This document shows positions 31,598 through 39,905 of a stretch of DNA of 42,601 nt, piece by piece. The notes under the pieces were generated by a model, which was not told where the DNA came from, did no database searches, and worked only from the letters and a program-made list of their open reading frames with translations. How positions within the stretch are numbered: the first letter of the stretch is position 1; each line of letters starts with the position of its first letter. Origin of the DNA: Nitrospiraceae bacterium UBA2600 (GTDB taxonomy: Bacteria; Nitrospirota; Thermodesulfovibrionia; Thermodesulfovibrionales; Thermodesulfovibrionaceae); the NCBI GenBank assembly GCA_002339325.1, contig DDKK01000027.1, positions 37,480 to 80,080 of the forward strand, read 5' to 3'. Position numbers and translations under genes: made by a program.

Positions 31598-31816
31598 CTA
31601 TTTAAATCGGTAAATTATTCTTCCCTTTGTAAGGTCATAAGGAGATATCTCTACGAGAACTTTATCCCCTGGTAATATTTTTATAAAATGCATCCTCATT
31701 TTCCCCGAAACATATGCTAAAATCAAATGGCCATTGTCAAGCCTTACCCTAAACATAGCATTAGGCAAGGCCTCTTCAATCGTTCCCTGCATTTCAATAT
31801 TTTCTTCTTTCGGCAT
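31598..31816 (-). CDS. infA: Translation initiation factor IF-1
   Basis: This is a 72-aa OB-fold factor that binds the 30S A site during initiation. Signature segments are EEALPNAMFRVRLDNGH, SGKMRMHFIKILPGDKV and SPYDLTKGRIIYRFK. It lies 23 nt after map and 10 nt before rpmJ. Confidence 0.98.
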   Translation of the reverse strand: MPKEENIEMQGTIEEALPNAMFRVRLDNGHLILAYVSGKMRMHFIKILPGDKVLVEISPYDLTKGRIIYRFK

Positions 31817-31839
31817 AACTTGTTAATATATTATTATTT

Positions 31840-32589
31840 TTATATTTTAGTCAAGATTTCTGGCCTATCTTCAGTAATTGCAATGGTATGCTCAAAGTGA
31901 GCTGAAAGGGAACCGTCCTTTGTAACTACAGTCCAACCATCTTCTAAAACTCTCACATCGAACGTTCCTGCATTCACCATAGGTTCAATTGCCAGTGTCA
32001 TACCAGCCTTTAATCTGGGGCCTGTGCCCTCGGTTCCAAAATTAGGAATTTGAGGATCCTCGTGCAAAGACCTGCCAATTCCATGTCCAACAAATGCTCT
32101 AACCACCGAAAAACCATTAAGTTCCACATGGCTTTGAATGGCTTTTGAAATATCTCCTATTCTCTTGCCAACAACCGCTTGTTCAATTCCTATGTATAAA
32201 GACTCCTCTGTTACCTTCAAGAGTCTCTCCGCTTCATTAGATATCTTACCTACCGCATATGTGTAAGCACCGTCACCGTAAAATCCATCCAGGATAACAC
32301 CTACATCAACACTTACTATATCCCCTTCCTTTATTACCTGCCTTACTGAGGGAATTCCATGAACAACTTGTTCATTGACAGAAACACATACACTTGATGG
32401 ATACCCTCTGTATCCCTTGAAAGCAGGTATTCCACCCCTTTTAATTATAATTTTTTCAATGAAACTCTCCACATCTTTTGTCGTAAGCCCTTCTTTTATA
32501 TAGGTTTTTAAGGCCTCAAGAGCTTCAGCAACTATCTGGCAGGACTTCCTTATTTTTTTTATTTCCTCCGAGCTTTTGATAATAATCAC
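31840..32589 (-). CDS. map: Methionine aminopeptidase, type I
   Basis: This is a 249-aa metalloprotease that removes N-terminal Met from nascent proteins. Metal-binding motifs are VSVDVGVILDGFYGDGAYTY (both Asp), GHGIGRSLHEDP (His), AIEPMV (Glu) and SAHFEHTIAIT (Glu). It follows secY by 7 nt; the adenylate kinase gene often found between secY and map is absent. Confidence 0.97.
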   Translation of the reverse strand: MIIIKSSEEIKKIRKSCQIVAEALEALKTYIKEGLTTKDVESFIEKIIIKRGGIPAFKGYRGYPSSVCVSVNEQVVHGIPSVRQVIKEGDIVSVDVGVILDGFYGDGAYTYAVGKISNEAERLLKVTEESLYIGIEQAVVGKRIGDISKAIQSHVELNGFSVVRAFVGHGIGRSLHEDPQIPNFGTEGTGPRLKAGMTLAIEPMVNAGTFDVRVLEDGWTVVTKDGSLSAHFEHTIAITEDRPEILTKI

Positions 32590-32596
32590 TATTTAA

Positions 32597-33904
32597 TCAG
32601 TCCTTCCTGCCCTTAATCCTGAATTTTTTGAAAAATCCATCGTAGGACCTGCTAATCATGTGAGTTTCAATCTGAGATACCGTGTCAAGAGCAACGCCTA
32701 CCGCTATTAAAAGTGAAGTTCCGCCAAAATAAAAGGGAACGTTAAACTCTGCAATGAGTATTTCCGGCAGGACACATACGGCGCTCAGATACAATGCTCC
32801 AATAAATGTCAGCCTTGACAAAACTCTGTAAATGTATTCGGAAGTTTTCTGGCCTGGCCTAACTCCTGTGATAAAGCCACCATTTTTCTGCAAATTATCT
32901 GCAATTTCTACAGGATTATATATGACAGCCGTGTAGAAATAAGTGAAAAATATTATCAAGCCTACGTAGAAAATAATATGAAGAAAGCTACCTGGCGATA
33001 GCTGTTTTGCAAGAGACTGAACCCATGGTATTGCTATAAATCCAGCAATTGTTGCAGGAAACATTAAAACAGAAGATGCAAAGATAGGAGGAATAACTCC
33101 TGCAGAATTTATTTTCAAAGGAAGATAGGTCGTATAGCCGCCATACATTTTTCTGCCCACCACTCTTTTGGCATACTGAATAGGAATTCTTCTCTGTCCT
33201 CTTTCAATAAATATAATTCCTGCCACTACAGCAACCATTACAACCACAAGGGCTATAACAAAAAATATGGAAAGCTCGCCAGTACGAACAAGATTGTATG
33301 TATAGAATATTGCATTAGGAAACCTCGCCACAATTCCTGCAAAGATTATAAGAGAAATTCCATTGCCAATACCTCTCTCTGTTATCTGCTCACCAAGCCA
33401 CATGAGAAAAGCTGTTCCAGCAGTTAGAGTAATCATGGTTACCAGCCTGAATGACCAGCCAGGCTCTTGAATGAACTGTCCTCCTCCCATTGTCTCAAGC
33501 CCAACGGCTATTCCAAATCCCTGAATAGCAGCAATAACTATTGTGGCATAACGGGTGTATCTGGTAATTTTTTTTCTACCTTCTTCTCCTTCTTTTGCAA
33601 GCTTCTGAAGAGCTGGAATTACTACAGTTAAAAGTTGAAATATTATGGATGCGCTTATGTAAGGCATCACGCCAAGAGCAAATATTGTAACCTTTGAGAG
33701 AGCTCCACCTGTGAATATGTCGAAAAATCCCATGACAGCTCCGCCACGCTCCATGAGAAACTTACTAAGCGCCTCTCCGTCAATACCTGGAGTTGGAATA
33801 TGAGCGCCTATTCTAAAAACAGCGAGCATTGCAAGGGTGAAAAGAACCCTTGCTCTGAGTTCTGGAATTTTAAAAATATTTCTGAGGGCTGTTACAAGTC
33901 CCAC
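32597..33904 (-). CDS. secY: Preprotein translocase subunit SecY
   Basis: This is a 435-aa channel subunit of the Sec translocon with ten predicted helices. Family features are FRIGAHIPTPGID in helix 1, the plug region with GGALSKVTIFALGVMPYISA, and the cytoplasmic loop RRIPIQYAKR. Its first base overlaps the rplO stop. It is the route for the two secreted binding proteins and the prepilin encoded in this window. Confidence 0.98.
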   Translation of the reverse strand: MGLVTALRNIFKIPELRARVLFTLAMLAVFRIGAHIPTPGIDGEALSKFLMERGGAVMGFFDIFTGGALSKVTIFALGVMPYISASIIFQLLTVVIPALQKLAKEGEEGRKKITRYTRYATIVIAAIQGFGIAVGLETMGGGQFIQEPGWSFRLVTMITLTAGTAFLMWLGEQITERGIGNGISLIIFAGIVARFPNAIFYTYNLVRTGELSIFFVIALVVVMVAVVAGIIFIERGQRRIPIQYAKRVVGRKMYGGYTTYLPLKINSAGVIPPIFASSVLMFPATIAGFIAIPWVQSLAKQLSPGSFLHIIFYVGLIIFFTYFYTAVIYNPVEIADNLQKNGGFITGVRPGQKTSEYIYRVLSRLTFIGALYLSAVCVLPEILIAEFNVPFYFGGTSLLIAVGVALDTVSQIETHMISRSYDGFFKKFRIKGRKD

Positions 33905-34344
33905 TATAAGACCTCTACCTTACCACCCTTTGACTCTATTTTCTGGCGGGCTGTTTTACTTATGGCATGAGTTTTTACTGTAATTGACTTTTCTATATCG
34001 CCATTGCCTAAAACTTTCAATCCATCTTTGAGTTTTTTAATAATACCCTTTTCAAGTAAAACTTCGGGAGTTATGATTTCAGCATTAATTTTATTTAAAT
34101 CAGCCAAATTTACTACGGCATATTCTTTTTTGAATGGAGCATTTGAAAAACCCCGTTTTGGCAGCCTTCTCTGAAGAGGCATCTGTCCGCCTTCAAAGCC
34201 TGGTCCCTTTGCTCTGCCCGAGCGTGCTTTCTGTCCTTTATGACCTTTTGTAGAAGTTCTTCCATGTCCTGAACCTAAACCTCTACCTACTCTCTTTGGT
34301 TTTCTTTTGCTTCCTTCTGCTGGTTTTAATTCATTTATTTTCAT
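33904..34344 (-). CDS. rplO: 50S ribosomal protein L15
   Basis: This is a 146-aa protein with the glycine- and basic-rich N-terminus RKPKRVGRGLGSGHGRTS, then GFEGGQMPLQRRLPKRGF. It overlaps rpsE by 4 nt, leaving no space for rpmD (L30), which normally lies between them, and overlaps secY by one base. Confidence 0.97.
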   Translation of the reverse strand: MKINELKPAEGSKRKPKRVGRGLGSGHGRTSTKGHKGQKARSGRAKGPGFEGGQMPLQRRLPKRGFSNAPFKKEYAVVNLADLNKINAEIITPEVLLEKGIIKKLKDGLKVLGNGDIEKSITVKTHAISKTARQKIESKGGKVEVL

Positions 34345-34883
34345 GAAACCTTCTCCTCCTCAACTGTCTGGTTTTCTTCTGTTGCCTCAATCTCTGAGGG
34401 CTTTGTTCTGAGTTTTGCAACAGAGGTAGGTTCTTTTAATCTGCTTAATGCTCCAATGGTTGCTTTAACGGAATTAAAAGGATTATGACTTCCAAGAACC
34501 TTTGCTACAATATCCTGAACACCTGCTACTTCAAATACAGCTCTTGCAGGTCCTCCAGCGATTATTCCAGTTCCTTTTGGAGCAGGATTTATTACGATTT
34601 TTGTAGCACCATATTTATATTCTATTCTATGAGGTATTGTTGTCTCTTTAAGTGGAAAGCTTACAAGATTTTTCTTAGCCTTATCTATAGCCTTTCTAAT
34701 TGCATCAGGCACTTCTGCTGCCTTGCCTTTGCCTACACCTACAATGCCAGATTCGTTTCCTACCACTACGAGTGCGCTGAAAGAGAATCTTCTACCACCC
34801 TTTACAACTTTGGCAACTCTATTTATGTAGACAACTTTGTCTTTGAGATTTAATTCGCTGGCGTTTATTCTTTCCTGCCTCAT
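34341..34883 (-). CDS. rpsE: 30S ribosomal protein S5
   Basis: This is a 180-aa protein involved in decoding accuracy and mRNA entry. It has the double-stranded-RNA-binding N domain (LKDKVVYINRVAKVVKGGRRFSF), GNESGIVGVGKGKA, and the C domain GTGIIAGGPARAVFE. An acidic tail (~165-180) extends past the usual end. It lies 9 nt after rplR and overlaps rplO by 4 nt. Confidence 0.98.
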   Translation of the reverse strand: MRQERINASELNLKDKVVYINRVAKVVKGGRRFSFSALVVVGNESGIVGVGKGKAAEVPDAIRKAIDKAKKNLVSFPLKETTIPHRIEYKYGATKIVINPAPKGTGIIAGGPARAVFEVAGVQDIVAKVLGSHNPFNSVKATIGALSRLKEPTSVAKLRTKPSEIEATEENQTVEEEKVS

Positions 34884-34892
34884 CCTTCCTCC

Positions 34893-35252
34893 TTAGAACT
34901 GTAATCCCTTTTCTCTCGCAGCATCTGCAAGAGCTTTGATGCAACCATGATATCTATAGCCTGCCCTGTCAAAGACAACCTTTTGAATTCCAATATTTAA
35001 AGCTTTCTCTGCTATCATAGCTCCGACTTTCTTAGCAAACTCTATATTGCTTTTGTTAACTTTCACTTCCTTAAATTCTTTGTCCAAGGTTGAAGCTGAT
35101 ACAAGAGTTCTGCCTGTTGTATCATCAACTATCTGGGCATATATGTGGTTTAAGCTTCTAAACACAGACAACCTGGGTCTTTCATTAGTTCCAGATATTT
35201 TTTTTCTTATTCTTTGGCGTCTTCTTTCTTTGAGTTCCCTTTTATCGCGCAA
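34893..35252 (-). CDS. rplR: 50S ribosomal protein L18
   Basis: This is a 119-aa 5S rRNA-binding protein. Features are RRRQRIRKKISGTNERPRLSV, FRSLNHIYAQIVDDTTG and the C-terminal FDRAGYRYHGCIKALADAAR. It lies 12 nt after rplF and 9 nt before rpsE. Confidence 0.98.
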   Translation of the reverse strand: MRDKRELKERRRQRIRKKISGTNERPRLSVFRSLNHIYAQIVDDTTGRTLVSASTLDKEFKEVKVNKSNIEFAKKVGAMIAEKALNIGIQKVVFDRAGYRYHGCIKALADAAREKGLQF

Positions 35253-35264
35253 AGCTAAACCTCC

Positions 35265-35807
35265 TTATTTCTTTCCTGTTTTGCCAGGTTTTAATTTCAA
35301 TGTTTCATCGGCATATCTAATTCCTTTTCCTTTATACGCATCTGGAGGCCTTATGGCTCTTAAGTTTGCCGCTATCTGCCCGAGCAACTGTTTATCAATA
35401 CCGTAAAGAGTGATTGTTGTCTGCTTGTCATCAACGGTAGCTTTAATGCCTTCAGGCAAGGGGAATTCAACAGGATGGGAGTAACCGATATTGATTACGA
35501 GCTTGTTTCCGCTAAGCTGTGCTCTGTAACCTACACCAACTATCTGAAGAGCTTTTGAAAATCCCTGTGACACACCCGTTATCATATTTGAGATAAGGCT
35601 TCTTGCAAGTCCATGAAGAGCTCTTGTTTTTGAAACCTCTGAATTTCTTGTTACTACTAAAGTTTTACCTTCTAATGTAGCAGTTATACCCTCTGGCAGG
35701 CTATAACTGAGTTGCCCCTTGGGCCCTTTAACGCTAACACTACTGTTTTCTATTTTTACCTCTACACCGTCTGGTATTAGAATAGGCTTCCTACCGATTC
35801 TTGACAT
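35265..35807 (-). CDS. rplF: 50S ribosomal protein L6
   Basis: This is a 180-aa protein with two similar domains, near the factor-binding site. It starts MSRIGRKPILIPDGVEV and ends with the signature IRPPDAYKGKGIRY. The frame is open for nine more codons upstream, but ATG 35807 has AAGAGGTGA at proper spacing and the family N-terminus, so the shorter start is chosen. Confidence 0.97.
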   Translation of the reverse strand: MSRIGRKPILIPDGVEVKIENSSVSVKGPKGQLSYSLPEGITATLEGKTLVVTRNSEVSKTRALHGLARSLISNMITGVSQGFSKALQIVGVGYRAQLSGNKLVINIGYSHPVEFPLPEGIKATVDDKQTTITLYGIDKQLLGQIAANLRAIRPPDAYKGKGIRYADETLKLKPGKTGKK

Positions 35808-35818
35808 TCTATCACCTC

Positions 35819-36214
35819 TTACCATACATAACATAATAATTCACCACCGACGCCTCTCTGTCGGCATTCTTTATCAGTCATAATTCCCATTGATGTGGTC
35901 AGAATAGCTACTCCGAGCCCTCCCATAATGCTTGGTATTTCTGCCTTTCCAACATACACCCTTCTGCCAGGCTTACTCACCCTTTGTAAATTGGAGATAA
36001 CAGAATCTCCCTCGGGAGTATATTTTAGATTCACTCTAATTATGCCCTGTTTTTTATCTTTGATGATTTTATAAGATTTTATAAAACCCTCTTCTTTCAG
36101 TATCTTTGCAATTTCTATCTTTATCCTTGAGGCAGGTATATCCACCTTGTCTGCTTTTACTTTAATGGCATTTCTGATTCGAGTAAGCATGTCTGCAATT
36201 GGGTCAGTTAACAT
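35819..36214 (-). CDS. rpsH: 30S ribosomal protein S8
   Basis: This is a 131-aa primary 16S-binding protein that often represses the spc operon. It has DPIADMLTRIRNA at the start, SKPGRRVYVGKAEIP and GVAILTTSMGIMTDKECR near the end, finishing GGELLCYVW. It lies between rpsN (12 nt) and rplF (11 nt). Confidence 0.98.
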   Translation of the reverse strand: MLTDPIADMLTRIRNAIKVKADKVDIPASRIKIEIAKILKEEGFIKSYKIIKDKKQGIIRVNLKYTPEGDSVISNLQRVSKPGRRVYVGKAEIPSIMGGLGVAILTTSMGIMTDKECRQRGVGGELLCYVW

Positions 36215-36226
36215 ATCCTCACCTCT

Positions 36227-36412
36227 CTACCAGCTTGATTTTACAACTCCCGGGATTTTCCCGGCATTTGCTAAAAATCTGAAACAAATTCTACATAGGC
36301 CAAACTGTCTTAAATAACCTCTCGAACGGCCACAAACTCTGCAACGATTCCTTACACGAACTTTAAATTTAGGTGGATACTTTGCTCTTTCTATTTTACT
36401 TTTCCTTGCCAC
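36227..36412 (-). CDS. rpsN: 30S ribosomal protein S14, type Z
   Basis: This is a 61-aa short zinc-ribbon S14. Ligands are C24, C27, C40 and C43 (CRVCGR...CRIC), and it ends GKIPGVVKSSW. Its zinc form and small size fit the spc-operon gene of many thermophiles. It lies 9 nt after rplE. Confidence 0.98.
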   Translation of the reverse strand: MARKSKIERAKYPPKFKVRVRNRCRVCGRSRGYLRQFGLCRICFRFLANAGKIPGVVKSSW

Positions 36413-36421
36413 AACCCCTCC

Positions 36422-36988
36422 TTATTTTCTGTATGGCATTCCAAATTGTTTCAATAATTCCAGTGCTTCCTCATCTGTTTTCGCAGTTGTGCATATGATT
36501 ATGTCCAAGCCGTGTATCATTTCAACTTTGTCGTAGTCAATTTCAGGAAATATGAATTGTTCCTTTATACCAAAGGCATAATTGCCTCTACCATCAAAGG
36601 ACTTCTTTGAAAGTCCCCTGAAATCTCTAATTCTTGGCAAAGCGAGGGAAATTAATCTATCAAGAAATTCATACATTCTTTCTCTTCTCAATGTTACCTT
36701 TGCACCTATAGGCATTCCCTTTTTCAACTTGAAAGCTGCTAAAGGCTTTTTTGCCTTAGTTATGAGAGGTTTCTGTCCTGTTATCAAAGCAAGTTGTTTT
36801 TCTGCCGCATCAAGTAGTTTTATGTTCTGAATTGCTTCTCCAAGAGTAACATGAACAACTATCTTCTCAAGCTTTGGAACTTCCATTATATTCTTGTAAT
36901 TAAATCTCTTCATTAAAGCTGGAATTATGTCACTATAGTATTTTTCCTTAAGACGTGGTGTGTATTTCTTTGTTGCTTCAGCAGTCAT
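36422..36988 (-). CDS. rplE: 50S ribosomal protein L5
   Basis: This is a 188-aa 5S rRNA-binding protein. Features are PRLKEKYYSDIIPALMKRFNY, GQKPLITKAKKPLAAFKLK, RIRDFRGLSKKSFDGRGNY and the C-terminal DEEALELLKQFGMPYR. Its start overlaps the rplX stop by one base. Confidence 0.98.
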   Translation of the reverse strand: MTAEATKKYTPRLKEKYYSDIIPALMKRFNYKNIMEVPKLEKIVVHVTLGEAIQNIKLLDAAEKQLALITGQKPLITKAKKPLAAFKLKKGMPIGAKVTLRRERMYEFLDRLISLALPRIRDFRGLSKKSFDGRGNYAFGIKEQFIFPEIDYDKVEMIHGLDIIICTTAKTDEEALELLKQFGMPYRK

Positions 36989-37305
36989 TAGTCAATAACC
37001 TCCTTGCACTTCTTACAAACTCTCACCTTCTTGCCATCCTCTAAGACTCGTGCACCGATGCGAGCAGGTTTATCACATTTTGGACAAACAAGCATCACCT
37101 TTGCCCTTGGAATAGGCCCTTCTTTCTCTATTATTCCTCCTTGAGGATATTTTCTGGTTGGCTTTTGATGTTTTTTTAGTATGTTTACCCCTTCAACAAT
37201 AACTCTTTCTTTCTTGGGCATTACAGCCAGAACCCTTCCCTTTTTATCTTTATCTTTACCCCAAAGAACTAAAACCGTATCTCCTTTTTTAATACCTAAA
37301 CTCAC
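36988..37305 (-). CDS. rplX: 50S ribosomal protein L24
   Basis: This is a 105-aa assembly initiator protein with a KOW motif (KKGDTVLVLWGKDKDKKGRV). The C-terminal part has two CxxC pairs (CPKC, CKKC), a probable zinc site. GTG at 37305 is chosen: GGAGG lies 6 nt upstream and the product begins at the family N-terminus. The eleven open codons before it are not L24-like. Confidence 0.96.
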   Translation of the reverse strand: MSLGIKKGDTVLVLWGKDKDKKGRVLAVMPKKERVIVEGVNILKKHQKPTRKYPQGGIIEKEGPIPRAKVMLVCPKCDKPARIGARVLEDGKKVRVCKKCKEVID

Positions 37306-37318
37306 CTTATTCCTCCAT

Positions 37319-37687
37319 CTATATGACTTCTGGAGCAAGAGAGACTATTTTTGTAAACTCTTTCCATCTTAACTCTCTTGCTACAGGACCGAATATTCTT
37401 GTTCCTATTGGCTCAAGCTGGTTATTAACTAATACGACGGCGTTCTGGTCAAATCTTATATAAGAACCATCAACTCTTCTTATGCTCCTACGAAGCCTCA
37501 CAATAACCGCCTTAGCAACAGAACCCTTTTTTATATTGCTGTCTGGCAGAGCCTCTTTTACGCTAACTATAATTATATCTCCTAAACTTGCATACTTTCT
37601 ATTGGAACCTCCCATAACTCTTATGCACTGAACCTTTTTGGCTCCTGAGTTATCAGCAACTTCAAGAATGCTTCTTGGCTGAATCAT
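37319..37687 (-). CDS. rplN: 50S ribosomal protein L14
   Basis: This is a 122-aa protein at the subunit interface. Signatures are MIQPRSILEVADNSGAKKVQ, GDIIIVSVKEALP, KAVIVRLRRS and GTRIFGPVARELR. It overlaps rpsQ by 4 nt and lies 13 nt before rplX. Confidence 0.98.
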   Translation of the reverse strand: MIQPRSILEVADNSGAKKVQCIRVMGGSNRKYASLGDIIIVSVKEALPDSNIKKGSVAKAVIVRLRRSIRRVDGSYIRFDQNAVVLVNNQLEPIGTRIFGPVARELRWKEFTKIVSLAPEVI

Positions 37688-37935
37688 CCCTCTTCACCCT
37701 CCTTCACAATTCTTAAAACTTTCCATCTTTTTGTTTTACTTATTGGGCGGCTCTCAATTATTTCTACAAAGTCTCCCACCTTGCATTTATTTTCTTCATC
37801 GTGGGCCTTATACTTTTTTCTTGTTTTAATTGTCTTCTTGTAAAGAGGATGCTGAAAGACTCTCTCGATAGAGACCACAACAGTTTTATCCATTTTATCA
37901 CTAACAACCGTACCTTTGAGTATCTTTTTTGGCAT
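37684..37935 (-). CDS. rpsQ: 30S ribosomal protein S17
   Basis: This is an 83-aa OB-fold protein binding 16S rRNA. It has LKGTVVSDKMDKTVVVSIER, HPLYKKTIKTRKKYKAHDE and the ESRPISKTKRWKV signature. It lies 27 nt after rpmC and overlaps rplN by 4 nt. Confidence 0.98.
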   Translation of the reverse strand: MPKKILKGTVVSDKMDKTVVVSIERVFQHPLYKKTIKTRKKYKAHDEENKCKVGDFVEIIESRPISKTKRWKVLRIVKEGEEG

Positions 37936-37962
37936 TTCCCTACTCCTTAAAACTCTTTATTT

Positions 37963-38160
37963 TCAGTTTTTCTTTTTTTCAATTTCTGTTGCAACGGTAA
38001 GTATTCTGGCAATATCTTTTTTTACAGTTCTTATCCTTCTTACATTCTGAAGCTCACCCTTTGCCAGCTGAAATCTCAAATTAAACAGCTCTCTTCTGAG
38101 CTCCATCTCCTTTTTCTTTAACTCCTCTGGTGAAAGATTTCTTAATTCTTTAGCCTTCAT
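37963..38160 (-). CDS. rpmC: 50S ribosomal protein L29
   Basis: This is a 65-aa two-helix protein at the exit tunnel, docking site for signal recognition particle and trigger factor. It has MKAKELRNLSPEELKKKEME, LFNLRFQLAKGELQN and RRIRTVKKDIARI. It overlaps rplP by 4 nt (ATGA). Confidence 0.97.
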   Translation of the reverse strand: MKAKELRNLSPEELKKKEMELRRELFNLRFQLAKGELQNVRRIRTVKKDIARILTVATEIEKKKN

Positions 38161-38576
38161 ACAAAACTCTCCTGCCTTTTAACAAATTTTGTCTTTATCG
38201 GAAGCTTATGAGCCGCAAGTTCAAAAGCCTCTTTAGCCACTTCTTCTGAAACTCCTGAAATCTCAAACATTACTCTGCCTGGCTTAACCACCGCTACCCA
38301 AAACTCTGGATTACCCTTTCCTTTTCCCATTCTTGTCTCTGCTGGCTTTCTTGTAATTGGTTTGTCTGGGAAAATTCTTATCCAGAGCTTACAACCTTTT
38401 TTAGCGTGCCTCATTATTGCCACTCTCGCAGCCTCTATCTGCCTTGATGTAATCCATGCAGGTTCTAAGGCCTTCAATCCAAAATCACCAAAAGAGACAG
38501 AACTTCCTCTGTAAGCTATGCCTTTCATTCTGCCTTTCTGCATTTTACGAAATTTAACTTTCTTAGGAGCTAACAT
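38157..38576 (-). CDS. rplP: 50S ribosomal protein L16
   Basis: This is a 139-aa protein needed for the peptidyl-transferase-centre side of the 50S subunit. It starts MLAPKKVKFRKMQKGRMKG and has RQIEAARVAIMRHAKKG and TRMGKGKGNPEFWVAVVKPG. ATG 38576 is chosen over an in-frame TTG six codons upstream, because it matches the family N-terminus and has GTGAGG 8 nt before it. Confidence 0.97.
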   Translation of the reverse strand: MLAPKKVKFRKMQKGRMKGIAYRGSSVSFGDFGLKALEPAWITSRQIEAARVAIMRHAKKGCKLWIRIFPDKPITRKPAETRMGKGKGNPEFWVAVVKPGRVMFEISGVSEEVAKEAFELAAHKLPIKTKFVKRQESFV

Positions 38577-38594
38577 AATTCGTACCTCACCCAA

Positions 38595-39245
38595 TTAATA
38601 GTTGTAATTTATATACCGACCAGGCTGAACTTCGTCTTTGAATATCCATACCTTAACACCAATAATTCCATAAGTAGTCTTTGCTTCTGCAAAACCATAA
38701 TCTATGTCAGCCCTGAAGGTGCTGAGAGGAACTCGTCCTTCCCTATACCACTCAGTTCTTGCTATCTCTGCTCCTGCTAACCTTCCTGCACAAGAGACTT
38801 TTATTCCCTTTGCACCAAATCTTATGGAAGATGCAACGGCTCTCTTCATTGCTCTACGATAGGCAACTCTTTTTTCTATCTGAAGAGCTATGTTTTCAGC
38901 AACAAGCTGAGCATCAAGTTCAGGTCTTCTTACCTCTTTTATCTCAATATTTGCTTGTTTACCAGTTATATCTTCAACTTCCTTTTTAAGCTTTTCGACT
39001 TCTGCACCTTTTTTGCCAATTATTATTCCTGGCCTTGCTGCAAAGATAATTACTTTGATTTTTTCTCCCACTCTCTCTATCTCAATTCTTGCAATTCCTG
39101 CATGATAAAGTTTTTCTTTCAAACTCTTCCGTAAATTCAAATCTTCAATTAATTGGTCCGCATAGGCCTTCTTTGAGAACCATCTGCTCTCCCATGTCCT
39201 AATTATTCCTATTCTGTTTCCTATTGGATTTGTTTTTTGACCCAA
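38595..39245 (-). CDS. rpsC: 30S ribosomal protein S3
   Basis: This is a 216-aa mRNA-entry protein. The KH domain is around ARPGIIIGKKGAEVEKL, and the C domain has GRLAGAEIARTEW and IDYGFAEAKTTYGIIGVKVWI. The start MGQKTNPIGNRIGI is canonical. It lies 15 nt after rplV. Confidence 0.98.
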   Translation of the reverse strand: MGQKTNPIGNRIGIIRTWESRWFSKKAYADQLIEDLNLRKSLKEKLYHAGIARIEIERVGEKIKVIIFAARPGIIIGKKGAEVEKLKKEVEDITGKQANIEIKEVRRPELDAQLVAENIALQIEKRVAYRRAMKRAVASSIRFGAKGIKVSCAGRLAGAEIARTEWYREGRVPLSTFRADIDYGFAEAKTTYGIIGVKVWIFKDEVQPGRYINYNY

Positions 39246-39260
39246 CTCATCACCCCCAGT

Positions 39261-39602
39261 TTAATTTTCTTCTGAGCCAACGTATATAGTTATATGGGAG
39301 GTTTTCTTCTTAATTATGTTTGCCCTTCCCATTGCTCTGTGCTCTATTCTTTTGAACATTGGCCCCTGGTCTACATAGGCCTTTACTATTTTTAAAGCGT
39401 CAATGTCAACTCTTGGATTTTTCTGTTCGGCATTCGCTAACGCGGACCTCAAAAGCTTTTCAATTATTCTGGCACCTCTGTGAGGCATATATTTGAGGGT
39501 CAATAGAGCCTCGCCAGCTTTTTTTCCTCTAATTAAATTGATAACCCTTCTTGCTTTTGTTGGAGTTATGCGAGCATATCTTAATATAGCCCTTGCTTCC
39601 AT
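39261..39602 (-). CDS. rplV: 50S ribosomal protein L22
   Basis: This is a 113-aa protein whose beta-hairpin lines the exit tunnel. It has YARITPTKARRVINLIRGKK, LRSALANAEQKN and the hairpin QGPMFKRIEHRAMGRANIIK. The arrangement is standard: 3 nt after rpsS, 15 nt before rpsC. Confidence 0.98.
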   Translation of the reverse strand: MEARAILRYARITPTKARRVINLIRGKKAGEALLTLKYMPHRGARIIEKLLRSALANAEQKNPRVDIDALKIVKAYVDQGPMFKRIEHRAMGRANIIKKKTSHITIYVGSEEN

Positions 39603-39605
39603 GTT

Positions 39606-39893
39606 TTATTTCCCCTTAGCCTTTTTCTTCTCTTCTGAGCCTGCATGGCCCTTGAAAGTTCTGGTAGGTGCAAATTCACCTAATTTATGTCCAATCATGT
39701 TTTCCGTAACATAGACAGGTATGAATTTTCTTCCGTTATGAACTGCAAAGGTTAGGCCGATGAATTCTGGCACAATCGTTGACCTTCTTGACCATGTTTT
39801 AATCGGCTTTTTATCTCCACTCTCTATAGCCTTTTTAACCTTTTCCATAAGTTTTTCATCAACAAAGGGACCTTTTTTTAATGATCTCGCCAC
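39606..39893 (-). CDS. rpsS: 30S ribosomal protein S19
   Basis: This is a 95-aa head protein paired with S13. Signatures are MARSLKKGPFVDEKLMEKV, TWSRRSTIVPEFIGLTFAVH and MIGHKLGEFAPTRTF. It lies 12 nt after rplB. Confidence 0.98.
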   Translation of the reverse strand: MARSLKKGPFVDEKLMEKVKKAIESGDKKPIKTWSRRSTIVPEFIGLTFAVHNGRKFIPVYVTENMIGHKLGEFAPTRTFKGHAGSEEKKKAKGK

Positions 39894-39905
39894 TTTCTAC
39901 CCCCC

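Noticed and set aside
34485..34853. Long open frame on the plus strand opposite rpsE
   Set aside because: It lies wholly antisense to a clear S5 gene, is Ser/Tyr/Cys-rich and has no SD; it is a shadow frame.
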